A stretch of 32,165 nt of DNA from Bacteroidales bacterium (GTDB lineage Bacteria > Bacteroidota > Bacteroidia > Bacteroidales > Marinilabiliaceae): positions 1 to 32,165 of the forward strand of contig QKIO01000070.1 in the NCBI GenBank assembly GCA_003251015.1, given 5' to 3'. The notes beneath the pieces are model-generated. The model worked only from the letters and a program-made list of their open reading frames with translations. It did no database searches and was not told where the DNA came from. Below, in pieces: positions 24,395 through 32,165 of this stretch (the stretch's first letter is position 1; each line of letters starts with the position of its first letter). The translations under genes were made by a program, and so were the position numbers.

Positions 24395-25770
24395 GTATAA
24401 AATTTAAAATATTACTATACTTCTCTACACTTACAATTACATTGGTGGGTGCTGTACTTGTGTTTGTATATACCTTATTTTACGACTTCCGCGATCAATC
24501 ATTTAGAGAAGAACAAACTGTAGAAATTGAAACCACACTAAACCTATTAACTGTACAAAAAAAAATTGATCAAACGATGGTTGAATCCATAGATTCAACG
24601 ACAATCAACAACTTGTATGATGAAAAATTACTCATTTTTGATGATACAAAAAAACCAATATACTCAAGTATTGGAACTACTGAAATTCCAGACTTCAAAG
24701 AAATATTAAACCAATTATCAGATACAACACCTCGCATAGACCGCAAAGACAATCAATACGATGTGGTTGGAGTATATGTTATTAAAGAAGGTAAAGTGCA
24801 TTATGGCATTTGTAAGGCATTTGATGATTCTGGATATTTAATGACAAACTACTTACGTAAAGTGCTTATATTTTGTTTTTTAGGAATATCAATAACCTTA
24901 TTCATACTCCTATATTATTTATCAGGTCAGATAACCCAGTCAATTTTACTTGTTACCAAACAAATAAAGAACTACGATTTTGGCTTAAATGCAGCACCAA
25001 TACAATGTAAAAATAATAGAGACGAAATTGCTCTACTCGTCAAGCGCTTTAATGAACTGATGGACCGTATGAATCAGGCTTATCTGTTTCAAAAACATGC
25101 TGTTCATCACATCTCACACGAACTCAAAACGCCAATCTCTGTGCTGGTTAGTAATTTTGAACGAATGGAGAAAACATCAGATATTATAGAGTTACAAAAC
25201 CTAATAAAACATCAGAAAGTAGATACCAAGAGCTTGGGTGACATTATTAATTCGTTGTTAGAAATAGCCAAATTAGAATCAGGTAAACCAATAGAACAGA
25301 TAGATATACGTATTGATGAACTACTTTTTGATTTATCACAAGAGCTTTTGAATATTAATAAAGACTTTAATTATTTGATTGAATTTGGAAGCGAAGTTGA
25401 TGATTCAAACATGTTAATTATATGCGGCAATTTAAAGTTATTAAAGGCAGCGTTTAGTAATTTGATGATAAACTGTGCTAAGTATAGTACAATCCCATCT
25501 GCTAAAATAATCATCAAACCCCATAATGTTGGAATAGAAATAGTGTTTACCAACGTGGGCGAAATTATTTTAACGGATGAACAGATCTATTTATTCCAAC
25601 ATTTTTTCAGGGGCGAAAACAGTAAGGGCGTGCGAGGATTTGGATTAGGTCTTGTATTAGTTCATAAGATAATAACTCTACACAATGGCCTTATATCTTA
25701 TAAAGTCGAAGGTACTGATAAAAACATATTTACGATTGACCTACCCTATCAAGTAAAACACCAAAAGTAG
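24391..25770 (+). CDS. membrane sensor histidine kinase
   Basis: A 459-residue partner of the regulator just upstream. Two membrane helices (about 8-30 and 157-177) enclose a periplasmic sensor of about 125 residues. A HAMP-like linker follows (about 178-230), then the phosphorylation domain with H243 in HHISHELKTPIS and the ATPase domain. The N-box is FSNLMINCAKYS (N361), the F-box FQHFFRGEN and G2 GFGLGL. The G1 box is degenerate: TNVGEI stands where DxGxGI is usual, so the adenine-contacting Asp is replaced. I recall this Asn-type G1 from related sensor kinases, so loss of activity is not implied. The periplasmic sensing domain has no recognisable fold by eye. It probably detects envelope stress or a compound exported by the RND system downstream. 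Confidence 0.93.
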   Translation: MSIKFKILLYFSTLTITLVGAVLVFVYTLFYDFRDQSFREEQTVEIETTLNLLTVQKKIDQTMVESIDSTTINNLYDEKLLIFDDTKKPIYSSIGTTEIPDFKEILNQLSDTTPRIDRKDNQYDVVGVYVIKEGKVHYGICKAFDDSGYLMTNYLRKVLIFCFLGISITLFILLYYLSGQITQSILLVTKQIKNYDFGLNAAPIQCKNNRDEIALLVKRFNELMDRMNQAYLFQKHAVHHISHELKTPISVLVSNFERMEKTSDIIELQNLIKHQKVDTKSLGDIINSLLEIAKLESGKPIEQIDIRIDELLFDLSQELLNINKDFNYLIEFGSEVDDSNMLIICGNLKLLKAAFSNLMINCAKYSTIPSAKIIIKPHNVGIEIVFTNVGEIILTDEQIYLFQHFFRGENSKGVRGFGLGLVLVHKIITLHNGLISYKVEGTDKNIFTIDLPYQVKHQK

Positions 25771-25856
25771 TGTATTTTCAAAAAACCACTACCAATAGAA
25801 ATCACCACACTCAATAACCTACAAAGCGCAATCCTTGTACCTCAACAAAAGCGTCA

Positions 25857-25895
25857 TTTTAAGTTAATATTTAAGTGTTTTAAGCCTATTTTAAG
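25857..25895 (+). repeat. four phased TTTTAAG-type direct repeats upstream of the efflux operon
   Basis: TTTTAAG occurs at 25857-25863, 25878-25884 and 25889-25895, and ATTTAAG at 25869-25875. Starts are 12, 9 and 11 bp apart, about one helical turn each, which is how OmpR-family regulators bind direct repeats. The array ends 46 bp before the adaptor gene, in the gap after the two-component genes. It is probably the regulator's binding site; this is inference. Confidence 0.5.
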
Positions 25896-25941
25896 GTCAA
25901 TACCTACAACTTTACACACACAATAATTAAAGTTTTAGGTT

Positions 25942-27129
25942 ATGAAATTCAAAAAAAAAGGAGACTTTACTGTTTTTATAGGAGCACTTTTTATACTGAT
26001 TAGTCTTGTTACACTCACCGCTTGCGAAAGTAAAGTGAAAGAAACCAAAGAGTCCGAAAATTTCCCAGTGATGACCCCTCTTATTACTGATGCAACTATA
26101 AATCAAGAATATGTTGCAGAAATTCAAGCAATGCAAAACGTAGAATTACGATCGAGGGTTAAAGGGTATCTTGACAAAATAGAAGTTGATGAAGGACAGC
26201 TTGTTAAAGCTGGACAAGTGCTGTTTTGCATCAGTAAAAACGAGTACCAAGAGGCATTAACAAAAGCTAACGCCGAATTAATTAGTGCACTCGCCAGCGT
26301 TAAGACAGCAGAATTAGATGTTGAAAACACACAAACTCTGGTTGACAAAAATGTAGTATCTAAAACAGAACTTAGTATTGCTCAAGCAAAACTTGAGGCG
26401 CTTAAAGCACAAGTGGATGAAGCAAGTGCCGACAAAGCTGCTGCACAATTGAATCTATCATATGCCACTATAAAAGCACCATTTGAAGGTATCGTAAACC
26501 GTTTGCCTTTTAAAGTAGGGAGTTTAATTGATGAAGGGACTTTACTTACTACCATTTCTGATGACAAACAGATGTATGCGTATTTTAATGTATCGGAGAA
26601 CGATTATCTGAATTTACTAAAAGATAATGAACAGATAAAAAGCAAAGAGGCTACCCTTATTTTAGCAAACAATCAACCATATCCCTATGCCGGTATGATT
26701 GAAACTGTTGATGGAGAAATAGATAAAAGCACAGGAAATATTTCTTTCAGAGCCCGTTTTCAGAATCCTAACTTGCTATTATTACACGGAGGAACAGGCA
26801 AAATTGTACTCACAAAAACTATTAAAAACGCCATCGTTATCCCTCAAAAATCAACATTTGATGTTCAAGACAAAACATACATATACCTGGTGGATAAGGA
26901 CAACATTGTGCAATTACGAAACATAAAAGTGTTATGCCGTCTGAACGATTCTTACATCATTAATTCTGGAATAACTGGAAGTGATCGTTTTATCTACGAA
27001 GGCATTCAACTTGTGAAAGTTGGAGATAAAATTATCCCTAGTCAAATCAAACAAGACCTAATGGCTGAACAAGAATCAAAAGACACTTTAACAATAATTA
27101 ATAAAATTGAAAAACCAGCTTTTAGGTAA
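25942..27129 (+). CDS. RND efflux periplasmic adaptor (membrane fusion protein), lipoprotein
   Basis: A 395-residue HlyD/AcrA-family adaptor that bridges the RND pump and the outer-membrane channel. It has a lipoprotein signal with lipobox LTAC and C28 as the lipidated residue. Family parts are seen in order: the first lipoyl half (about 65-95; RVKGYLDKIEVDEGQLVKAGQVLF), a helical hairpin (about 98-165, Ala/Glu/Leu-rich), the second lipoyl half (about 170-195; ATIKAPFEGIVNRLPFKVGSLIDEG) and a beta-barrel (about 195-280). The membrane-proximal domain with AIVIPQKSTFDVQDKTYIYLV follows. It is first of three efflux genes, with the pump gene after 62 bp. Substrate is unknown. Probably controlled by the two-component system upstream. 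Confidence 0.95.
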   Translation: MKFKKKGDFTVFIGALFILISLVTLTACESKVKETKESENFPVMTPLITDATINQEYVAEIQAMQNVELRSRVKGYLDKIEVDEGQLVKAGQVLFCISKNEYQEALTKANAELISALASVKTAELDVENTQTLVDKNVVSKTELSIAQAKLEALKAQVDEASADKAAAQLNLSYATIKAPFEGIVNRLPFKVGSLIDEGTLLTTISDDKQMYAYFNVSENDYLNLLKDNEQIKSKEATLILANNQPYPYAGMIETVDGEIDKSTGNISFRARFQNPNLLLLHGGTGKIVLTKTIKNAIVIPQKSTFDVQDKTYIYLVDKDNIVQLRNIKVLCRLNDSYIINSGITGSDRFIYEGIQLVKVGDKIIPSQIKQDLMAEQESKDTLTIINKIEKPAFR

Positions 27130-27191
27130 CCACCATCAAAAAAGCCCATACATAAGCACACATAGTATTTACACACTTTGTTAAAACTATT

Positions 27192-30100
27192 ATGACTTCA
27201 AAATTCATACATAGACCAGTACTATCAATTGTGATTTCTCTGATGATTTTACTATTGGGTATTTTGTCATTATTCCAACTACCATTATCACTATTTCCAA
27301 GTGTAGCGCCACCGAGGGTAAATATTACTGTTGAATACCCAGGTGCTAATGCTGAAACTGTTATGAAAGCAGCTGTAAAACCCATTGAGAAGGCTATCAA
27401 CGGCGTTCCAGGCATGAAATATCTGGTTTCAGATGCTGGAAATGATGGCGAGGGTGTCATTGAAGTATTATTTGACACAGGGACCAACGCCGAAATTGCA
27501 GCCGTAAACGTACAAAACAGGGTTGCTACCATCATGAGCCGTTTGCCTGTGGATGTTGTCAAGAATGGTGTGAAAATAAGCAAAGAGGAGGATCAAATGT
27601 TGATGTATCTTAATGTTTTCAGTAATGACACAACCTTAAGCACCGAGTTTATATACAATTTTGCAGATATAAACATCTTACCCGAACTAAAACGCATAAA
27701 GGGAGTTGGTTACGCTGACATTCTAGGAGACCGTGAATACGCCATGCGAATCTGGTTAAACCCAGAGAAGATGTTAAGCTATAAAGTTTCTCCACAAGAA
27801 GTACTTGATGCCTTAAGCCAGAATAATGTTGAGGCGGCTCCTGGAAAAGTGGGTGATGCATCCGACAAACTTGATAATTCCATGGAATATGTCATAAAAT
27901 ATACCGGGAAATTTAATACAAATGATGAATATGCTGAAATTCCTATTAAGGCTAACGAGAATGGGCAGATACTAAAACTTAAAGATATAGCTACGATTGA
28001 ATTTGGCTCTATGTTCTACAACGTGGAATCACGGTTCAACGGAAACCATTCGGCAGCGATTGTGCTTAAACAATTGGCTGGAACAAATGCGCGTGACGTT
28101 ATTAAGGCCGTGAAGACACGCATGGAGCAAATTAAAGGCGCTCGCTTTTTAAATGGAATGAACTATGAAGTTAGTTATGATGTATCTCGTTTTTTAGATG
28201 CATCAGTACACGAAGTGTTAAAAACACTTTTAGAAGCATTCTTACTGGTTTCATTAGTTGTTTTTCTGTTTTTACAAGATTTCAGATCTACTCTAATACC
28301 CGCAATTGCAGTACCGGTATCGCTCATTGGAACGTTCTTTTTTATGCAATTATTTGGTTTTAGCCTAAACCTAATTACCCTTTTTGCTTTAGTATTGGCG
28401 ATTGGAATTGTGGTTGACAATGCCATTGTTGTGGTTGAGGCTGTACATGCTAAAATGGAGCACTTTCATATTGGCCCAATGAAAGCTACCGAGAAGGCCA
28501 TGAAAGAGATTAGTGGAGCTATTATTGCCATTACGTTAGTTATGACAGCCGTATTTATTCCAGTATCGTTTTTAGATGGCCCAACAGGCATATTTTACAG
28601 GCAATTTTCTGTAACCATGGCCATAGCTATTGTACTTTCAGGTATTATAGCATTAACACTTACGCCAGCTTTATGCAGCCTATTATTACGAAGTCAACAT
28701 AGTCAAAAGGCAGAAAAGAAAGGGTTGACAGCCGCATTTTTTAGAGGATTTAATCATTGGTATGAAGGCATTGAAATCAAATACCAAAAAACACTTAACT
28801 TAATTATCAATCGAAAATCGGTAACTTTTGGTGTAATTCTAATTTTCTGTTTAGCTATAGGCTTGTTAAACACACAATTACTGTCAGGGTTTATACCAAA
28901 CGAAGATCAAGGTACTTTTTACATAACCATTTCAACACCTCCGGGCTCATCGCTAGAGCGCACAAAACAGGTTGTTAATCAGGTAAATAAATTATGTCAA
29001 AATGTAGATGCTATAGAATCAGTATCTTCAAATGCTGGTAATAATATTCTTACTGATGGTGAAGGGGGTAATTATGCATCGTGCCTCATCAATTTAAAAA
29101 ACTGGGAGGATCGTAAGCAAACGACCGATCAAGTGATGGATGAAATTAAAGAAAAAGCTAAAGTTATCAAGGATGCTCGATTAGAATATTTTCCACCACC
29201 AGCAATTCCTGGTTATGGCAATGCTAGTGGATTTGAACTTCGCTTATTAGATCAAACAGGAAGTGGTGATTATAAAAAATTGGGTGAAGTAACCAACGAG
29301 TTTGTAGCTCAGCTAAGTAAACGACCAGAGGTTACTGAGGCCTACACCATTTTTGACGCTACTTTTCCACAATACCTACTACATGTTGATTTGGATAAAG
29401 CCATACAAAAAGGTATTACGGTTGATAAGGCCATGAGTACACTCCAAACTCTTTTGGGTAGTGATTATGCGACTGATTTTATTAAATATGGACAAGTATA
29501 TAGAGTAATGGTACAGGCATCCCCTGAGTTTAGAAATAAACCAGAGGACGTGTTAAAACTATATGTAAAAAACGACAAAGGAGAAATGATTCCATATTCA
29601 GCTTTTGCTTCCATCGAACATGTGTATGGAATGGATGACATAACTCACTTTAACCTTTACCCCTCGGCCGAAATTAGTGGCGATGCGGCAAAAGGATATA
29701 GTAGTGGAAGTGCCATTAACGCAATTTTAGAAACCGCAAAAACAAAATTACCTAAGGGGTATGAGATAGACTGGGCAGGTATCTCGCGAGACGAAGTAAG
29801 CGTTGGAAATGGAGCTATCATTATCTTCATCATCTGCCTGCTTTTTGTTTACCTCTTACTATCAGCCCAATACGAGAGTTTTCTATTGCCATTTCCTGTG
29901 ATACTATCATTACCAACAGGCATTTTTGGAGCCTTTTTACTCCTTTACACAATGGGATTAGAAAACAATATCTATGCACAAATTGCCATGGTGATGTTGA
30001 TTGGTCTTTTAGGTAAAAATGCCATCTTAATTATTGAATTTGCAACCATGAAACAGCGAGAAGGCAAAACACCCACGGAGGCTGCTATAGAAGGGGCAAA

Positions 30101-30350
30101 ATTAAGATTACGTCCTATTCTAATGACCTCAATGGCATTTGTGGCTGGTATGATACCACTATTGTTTAAAACTGGTGCTGGCGCTGTTAGCAATCGAACC
30201 ATTGGTGCGGCTGCCGCTGGAGGTATGTTATTTGGAACCATATTTGGCTTATTAGTAATTCCTGGTTTATATGTAGTTTTTGCTACTTGGGCGTTAAAAA
30301 TAAGTAACAAGCATCGAAAAGAAGAAGTAGCATTAACGGAAGAATTTTAA
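27192..30350 (+). CDS. RND efflux pump, inner-membrane subunit (HAE-1/AcrB family)
   Basis: A 1052-residue proton-driven pump. It has the normal layout: TM1 (about 10-30), a large periplasmic loop, TM2-6, a hydrophilic spacer, TM7, a second periplasmic loop and TM8-12. The family start FIHRPVLSIVISLMILLLG is typical. In TM4, VVDNAIVVVE places D409 and N410 where AcrB has D407 and D408, so one of the two proton-relay aspartates is Asn. The TM10 lysine is present in LLGKNAILIIEFA. The periplasmic segments include ISTPPGSSLERT and QYESFLLPF, both common in the family. Substrates are probably lipophilic compounds but cannot be told from sequence. It lies between its adaptor and channel genes. Confidence 0.96.
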   Translation: MTSKFIHRPVLSIVISLMILLLGILSLFQLPLSLFPSVAPPRVNITVEYPGANAETVMKAAVKPIEKAINGVPGMKYLVSDAGNDGEGVIEVLFDTGTNAEIAAVNVQNRVATIMSRLPVDVVKNGVKISKEEDQMLMYLNVFSNDTTLSTEFIYNFADINILPELKRIKGVGYADILGDREYAMRIWLNPEKMLSYKVSPQEVLDALSQNNVEAAPGKVGDASDKLDNSMEYVIKYTGKFNTNDEYAEIPIKANENGQILKLKDIATIEFGSMFYNVESRFNGNHSAAIVLKQLAGTNARDVIKAVKTRMEQIKGARFLNGMNYEVSYDVSRFLDASVHEVLKTLLEAFLLVSLVVFLFLQDFRSTLIPAIAVPVSLIGTFFFMQLFGFSLNLITLFALVLAIGIVVDNAIVVVEAVHAKMEHFHIGPMKATEKAMKEISGAIIAITLVMTAVFIPVSFLDGPTGIFYRQFSVTMAIAIVLSGIIALTLTPALCSLLLRSQHSQKAEKKGLTAAFFRGFNHWYEGIEIKYQKTLNLIINRKSVTFGVILIFCLAIGLLNTQLLSGFIPNEDQGTFYITISTPPGSSLERTKQVVNQVNKLCQNVDAIESVSSNAGNNILTDGEGGNYASCLINLKNWEDRKQTTDQVMDEIKEKAKVIKDARLEYFPPPAIPGYGNASGFELRLLDQTGSGDYKKLGEVTNEFVAQLSKRPEVTEAYTIFDATFPQYLLHVDLDKAIQKGITVDKAMSTLQTLLGSDYATDFIKYGQVYRVMVQASPEFRNKPEDVLKLYVKNDKGEMIPYSAFASIEHVYGMDDITHFNLYPSAEISGDAAKGYSSGSAINAILETAKTKLPKGYEIDWAGISRDEVSVGNGAIIIFIICLLFVYLLLSAQYESFLLPFPVILSLPTGIFGAFLLLYTMGLENNIYAQIAMVMLIGLLGKNAILIIEFATMKQREGKTPTEAAIEGAKLRLRPILMTSMAFVAGMIPLLFKTGAGAVSNRTIGAAAAGGMLFGTIFGLLVIPGLYVVFATWALKISNKHRKEEVALTEEF

Positions 30351-30382
30351 TGTTGATTTAAATATTCTCTTAAAAATAGGGT

Positions 30383-30408
30383 GTTTGATACTAACATAGG
30401 TATCAAAC
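30383..30408 (+). terminator. hairpin between RND pump and outer-membrane channel genes
   Basis: A 9-bp perfect stem (GTTTGATAC at 30383-30391 with GTATCAAAC at 30400-30408) encloses an 8-base loop, in the 79-bp gap before the channel gene. No U-run follows, so it is more likely an RNA-processing or attenuation element that tunes expression of the last gene than a full terminator. Confidence 0.4.
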
Positions 30409-30429
30409 CTCTATTCTAAATAAAATAAT

Positions 30430-31860
30430 ATGAAAACAAGACATAGCTTACAATTAGCATTAATATTATCTATAACTTGGATATTAAGCAGTTGTAACAG
30501 CACCAAAAACATCGATACACAAACACATCTTACCCTGCCATCTTCATTTGGTCAGACAAAGGATACGAGCTCCATAGCTCAACTATCATGGAAAGATTTT
30601 TTCAACGACCCTAGTTTGATTGCCTTAATAGACACAGCTTTAAAAAACAACCTAGATCTGAAGATTACGCAACAACAAGTTGAAATAGCACATGCCAACT
30701 TAAAACAAGCTAAGGGATCACTTATTCCATCGTTAGGACTTAATGTAAATTCAGGGAAAAATAAAAGTGGACAATACACACCAACTTGGGCTGGTAATAA
30801 TGGAACGGTTATTTATAACAATCAAACCATTCCAAACATAGTAGCTAATTATAATTTTGGATTACAAAGTAGTTGGGAGTTGGATACTTGGGGTCGTTTG
30901 CGCAACCAGAAAAAAGCAGCTGCAGCAAACTATCTATCTAGTAACGAGGGTCATCACTTCGCAACCACCAACCTTGTTGCCAGCATTGCAACCAACTATT
31001 ATCAACTACTTTCGCTAGATAAACAGCTAAGTATTATTGATAACTCCATTATGCTACAAGACAGCGCCTTAACAATTGTTCTTATTCAAAAACAAGCAGG
31101 AAGAGCAAATATCTTAGGCGTAAAGCAGTTTGAAGCGCAAATTCTTAACTCAAAAAAATTAAGAATAGAAACTTTACAGAGTATTGAACAATGTGAGAAT
31201 AATCTTAACTTACTATTAGGCCGCTTCCCACAACCTATAAGACGACAGGAAAATGCCTTTAAAGCAGACACAACTCAACTATTAAACCATGGGATACCTA
31301 GTTATTTACTTGAAAACAGACCAGATATTAGACAGGCCGAATTTGAGGTCATTGCAGCCAATGCTAATCTAAAATCAGCAAAAGCATCCTTCTTACCAAC
31401 ACTTAACATAACAGGCTCTATAGGTTATGAGGCCTTTAACCCTTCATTAATTACTTTGCCAGAATCATTGGCCTTTAATTTATTAGGTGGATTAACAGCT
31501 CCACTCCTAAATCACAATGCAATAAGAACTGCTTTTAGCACTTCTAAAGCCTATCAAATAGAGGCGCTTTGTCATTACGAAAAAACCATACTGAATGGCT
31601 TTACAGAGGTGCGAAATCAATTATCTGGATTAAAATACAACACCGAGATTTTAAATCTAAAAAGCCAAGAAGTAACATTACTCAACCAGTCCATTTCTTC
31701 ATCAATTGAATTATTTAAAACAGGAAGAGCTAACTACCTAGAAATCTTAACTATGCAAGAAAACTTACTTCAGGCAAACATAGAATTAACTATAGCTCAG
31801 CAGAATAGATTCAATACTATTATTGGGTTATATCAAGCCTTAGGTGGTGGTTGGAGATAA
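30430..31860 (+). CDS. outer-membrane efflux channel lipoprotein (TolC/OprM/NodT family)
   Basis: A 476-residue outer-membrane factor that completes the tripartite pump. The lipoprotein signal has lipobox LSSC, with C22 lipidated. Two repeated OEP halves follow (about 55-245 and 265-470). Family motifs include WKDFFNDPSLIALIDTALKNNLDLKI, then SWELDTWGRLRNQKKAA, LLGRFP, and LENRPDIRQAEFEVIAANANLKSAKASFLPTLNITGS, which are highly typical of the OprM/NodT group. Late helices end in IELFKTGRANYLEILTMQENLL. It forms a trimeric beta barrel and alpha tunnel. It follows the pump gene by 79 bp and ends the operon. The next 255 bp hold no evident gene or clear terminator. Confidence 0.95.
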   Translation: MKTRHSLQLALILSITWILSSCNSTKNIDTQTHLTLPSSFGQTKDTSSIAQLSWKDFFNDPSLIALIDTALKNNLDLKITQQQVEIAHANLKQAKGSLIPSLGLNVNSGKNKSGQYTPTWAGNNGTVIYNNQTIPNIVANYNFGLQSSWELDTWGRLRNQKKAAAANYLSSNEGHHFATTNLVASIATNYYQLLSLDKQLSIIDNSIMLQDSALTIVLIQKQAGRANILGVKQFEAQILNSKKLRIETLQSIEQCENNLNLLLGRFPQPIRRQENAFKADTTQLLNHGIPSYLLENRPDIRQAEFEVIAANANLKSAKASFLPTLNITGSIGYEAFNPSLITLPESLAFNLLGGLTAPLLNHNAIRTAFSTSKAYQIEALCHYEKTILNGFTEVRNQLSGLKYNTEILNLKSQEVTLLNQSISSSIELFKTGRANYLEILTMQENLLQANIELTIAQQNRFNTIIGLYQALGGGWR

Positions 31861-32115
31861 CTACTTATAAACACATCATGATTGGATAAAAAAAACAAAT
31901 AAATCTAGCAAGTAGCTTTAAATTATCGAGTTTACAGAGGGCTATACAAAGCCTAATTGAAGGATTTCAAGGCATAACAATACACTTTTCAAAAATCAAA
32001 ACCCTCGCCTTGCAGAACATCTCATCCTTAAAAAAACTTAATATAACGTTAATATATCATAAACATAGTAACTTAAAAACCATCTCATCGTTTCAATGTT
32101 AAAATCAAAAAACTA

Positions 32116-32165
32116 ATGATGATGATTAAAACATTCTACTTTTTAGTAATTCTTGGATTTCTGTT
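32116..32165 (+). CDS. start of a probable secreted or membrane protein (partial)
   Basis: The last 50 bases encode MMMIKTFYFLVILGFL and run off the right edge. A positive residue followed by a hydrophobic stretch suggests a signal peptide or membrane anchor. Three adjacent ATG codons (32116, 32119, 32122) leave the exact start open. No function can be given. It may begin a separate unit, as 255 bp separate it from the efflux channel gene. Confidence 0.5.
   Translation, partial: MMMIKTFYFLVILGFL

Noticed and set aside
25764-25796. GTAGTG...CACTAC hairpin after the kinase gene as a terminator
   Set aside because: Only 6 bp of stem with a 14-base loop and no U-run; too weak to call.
27122-27583. 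Long reverse-strand open frame at the start of the RND pump gene
   Set aside because: Lies wholly opposite a strongly supported coding frame, with no family resemblance; an antisense shadow.

Overview
The window reads as chromosomal DNA of a member of the Bacteroidota. The evidence is AT-rich coding sequence, a TonB-dependent receptor with an N-terminal carboxypeptidase-like beta domain, an exbB-exbD-exbD-tonB operon, a TamB gene divergent from tsaD, and several promoter-like sites of the phylum type (TTG, about 19 bases, TAnnTTTG). A HydE maturase suggests a capacity for [FeFe]-hydrogenase, so an anaerobic or facultative lineage is likely. I cannot fix the genus. There are no rRNA or tRNA genes, insertion sequences, phage genes or CRISPR arrays that I can see.

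Layout. 1-7.4 kb holds cell-envelope functions: tsaD (partial, reverse), a large TamB-like protein, and the TonB energising operon, closed by a strong two-way terminator at 7373-7408. 7.4-11.4 kb is on the reverse strand: glyA, a CLC chloride protein with two CBS domains, and a free-standing NUMOD4/HNH endonuclease-like protein with a near-perfect promoter. A 0.4-kb gene-free stretch follows. 11.7-15.3 kb carries a tRNA-dihydrouridine synthase and a TonB-dependent receptor. 15.4-19.7 kb (reverse) carries a tight three-gene operon of a cobalamin-binding protein, an unknown helical protein and a cytosolic PAS-like histidine kinase, then a haem-binding domain protein and an MFS transporter. 20-23.5 kb carries hydE, zwf and pgl. 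23.7-31.9 kb carries an OmpR-type regulator, its membrane kinase, and a complete RND efflux system (adaptor, pump, outer-membrane channel). A secreted protein begins at the right edge.

How the genes work together. ExbB/ExbD/TonB would energise receptors such as the one at 12.9-15.3 kb. Zwf and Pgl are the first two steps of the oxidative pentose phosphate pathway. The two-component pair at 23.7-25.8 kb lies directly upstream of the efflux genes, and four helically phased TTTTAAG-type repeats sit in the gap between them, so the pair probably controls the pump.

The best candidate for an undescribed system is 15435-17710. The cobalamin protein has the Wx9EH motif of CarH/LitR-type light-sensing domains plus an ExHxxG cobalamin motif, but no DNA-binding domain. 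It is followed after 2-bp and 3-bp gaps by a protein of unknown family and a soluble histidine kinase. This suggests a B12-dependent (possibly light-sensing) phosphorelay. Other points of interest are an apparent frameshift near the end of pgl, an 18-bp tandem duplication beside the auxiliary cluster cysteines of HydE, and a channel-like valine in the CLC protein.
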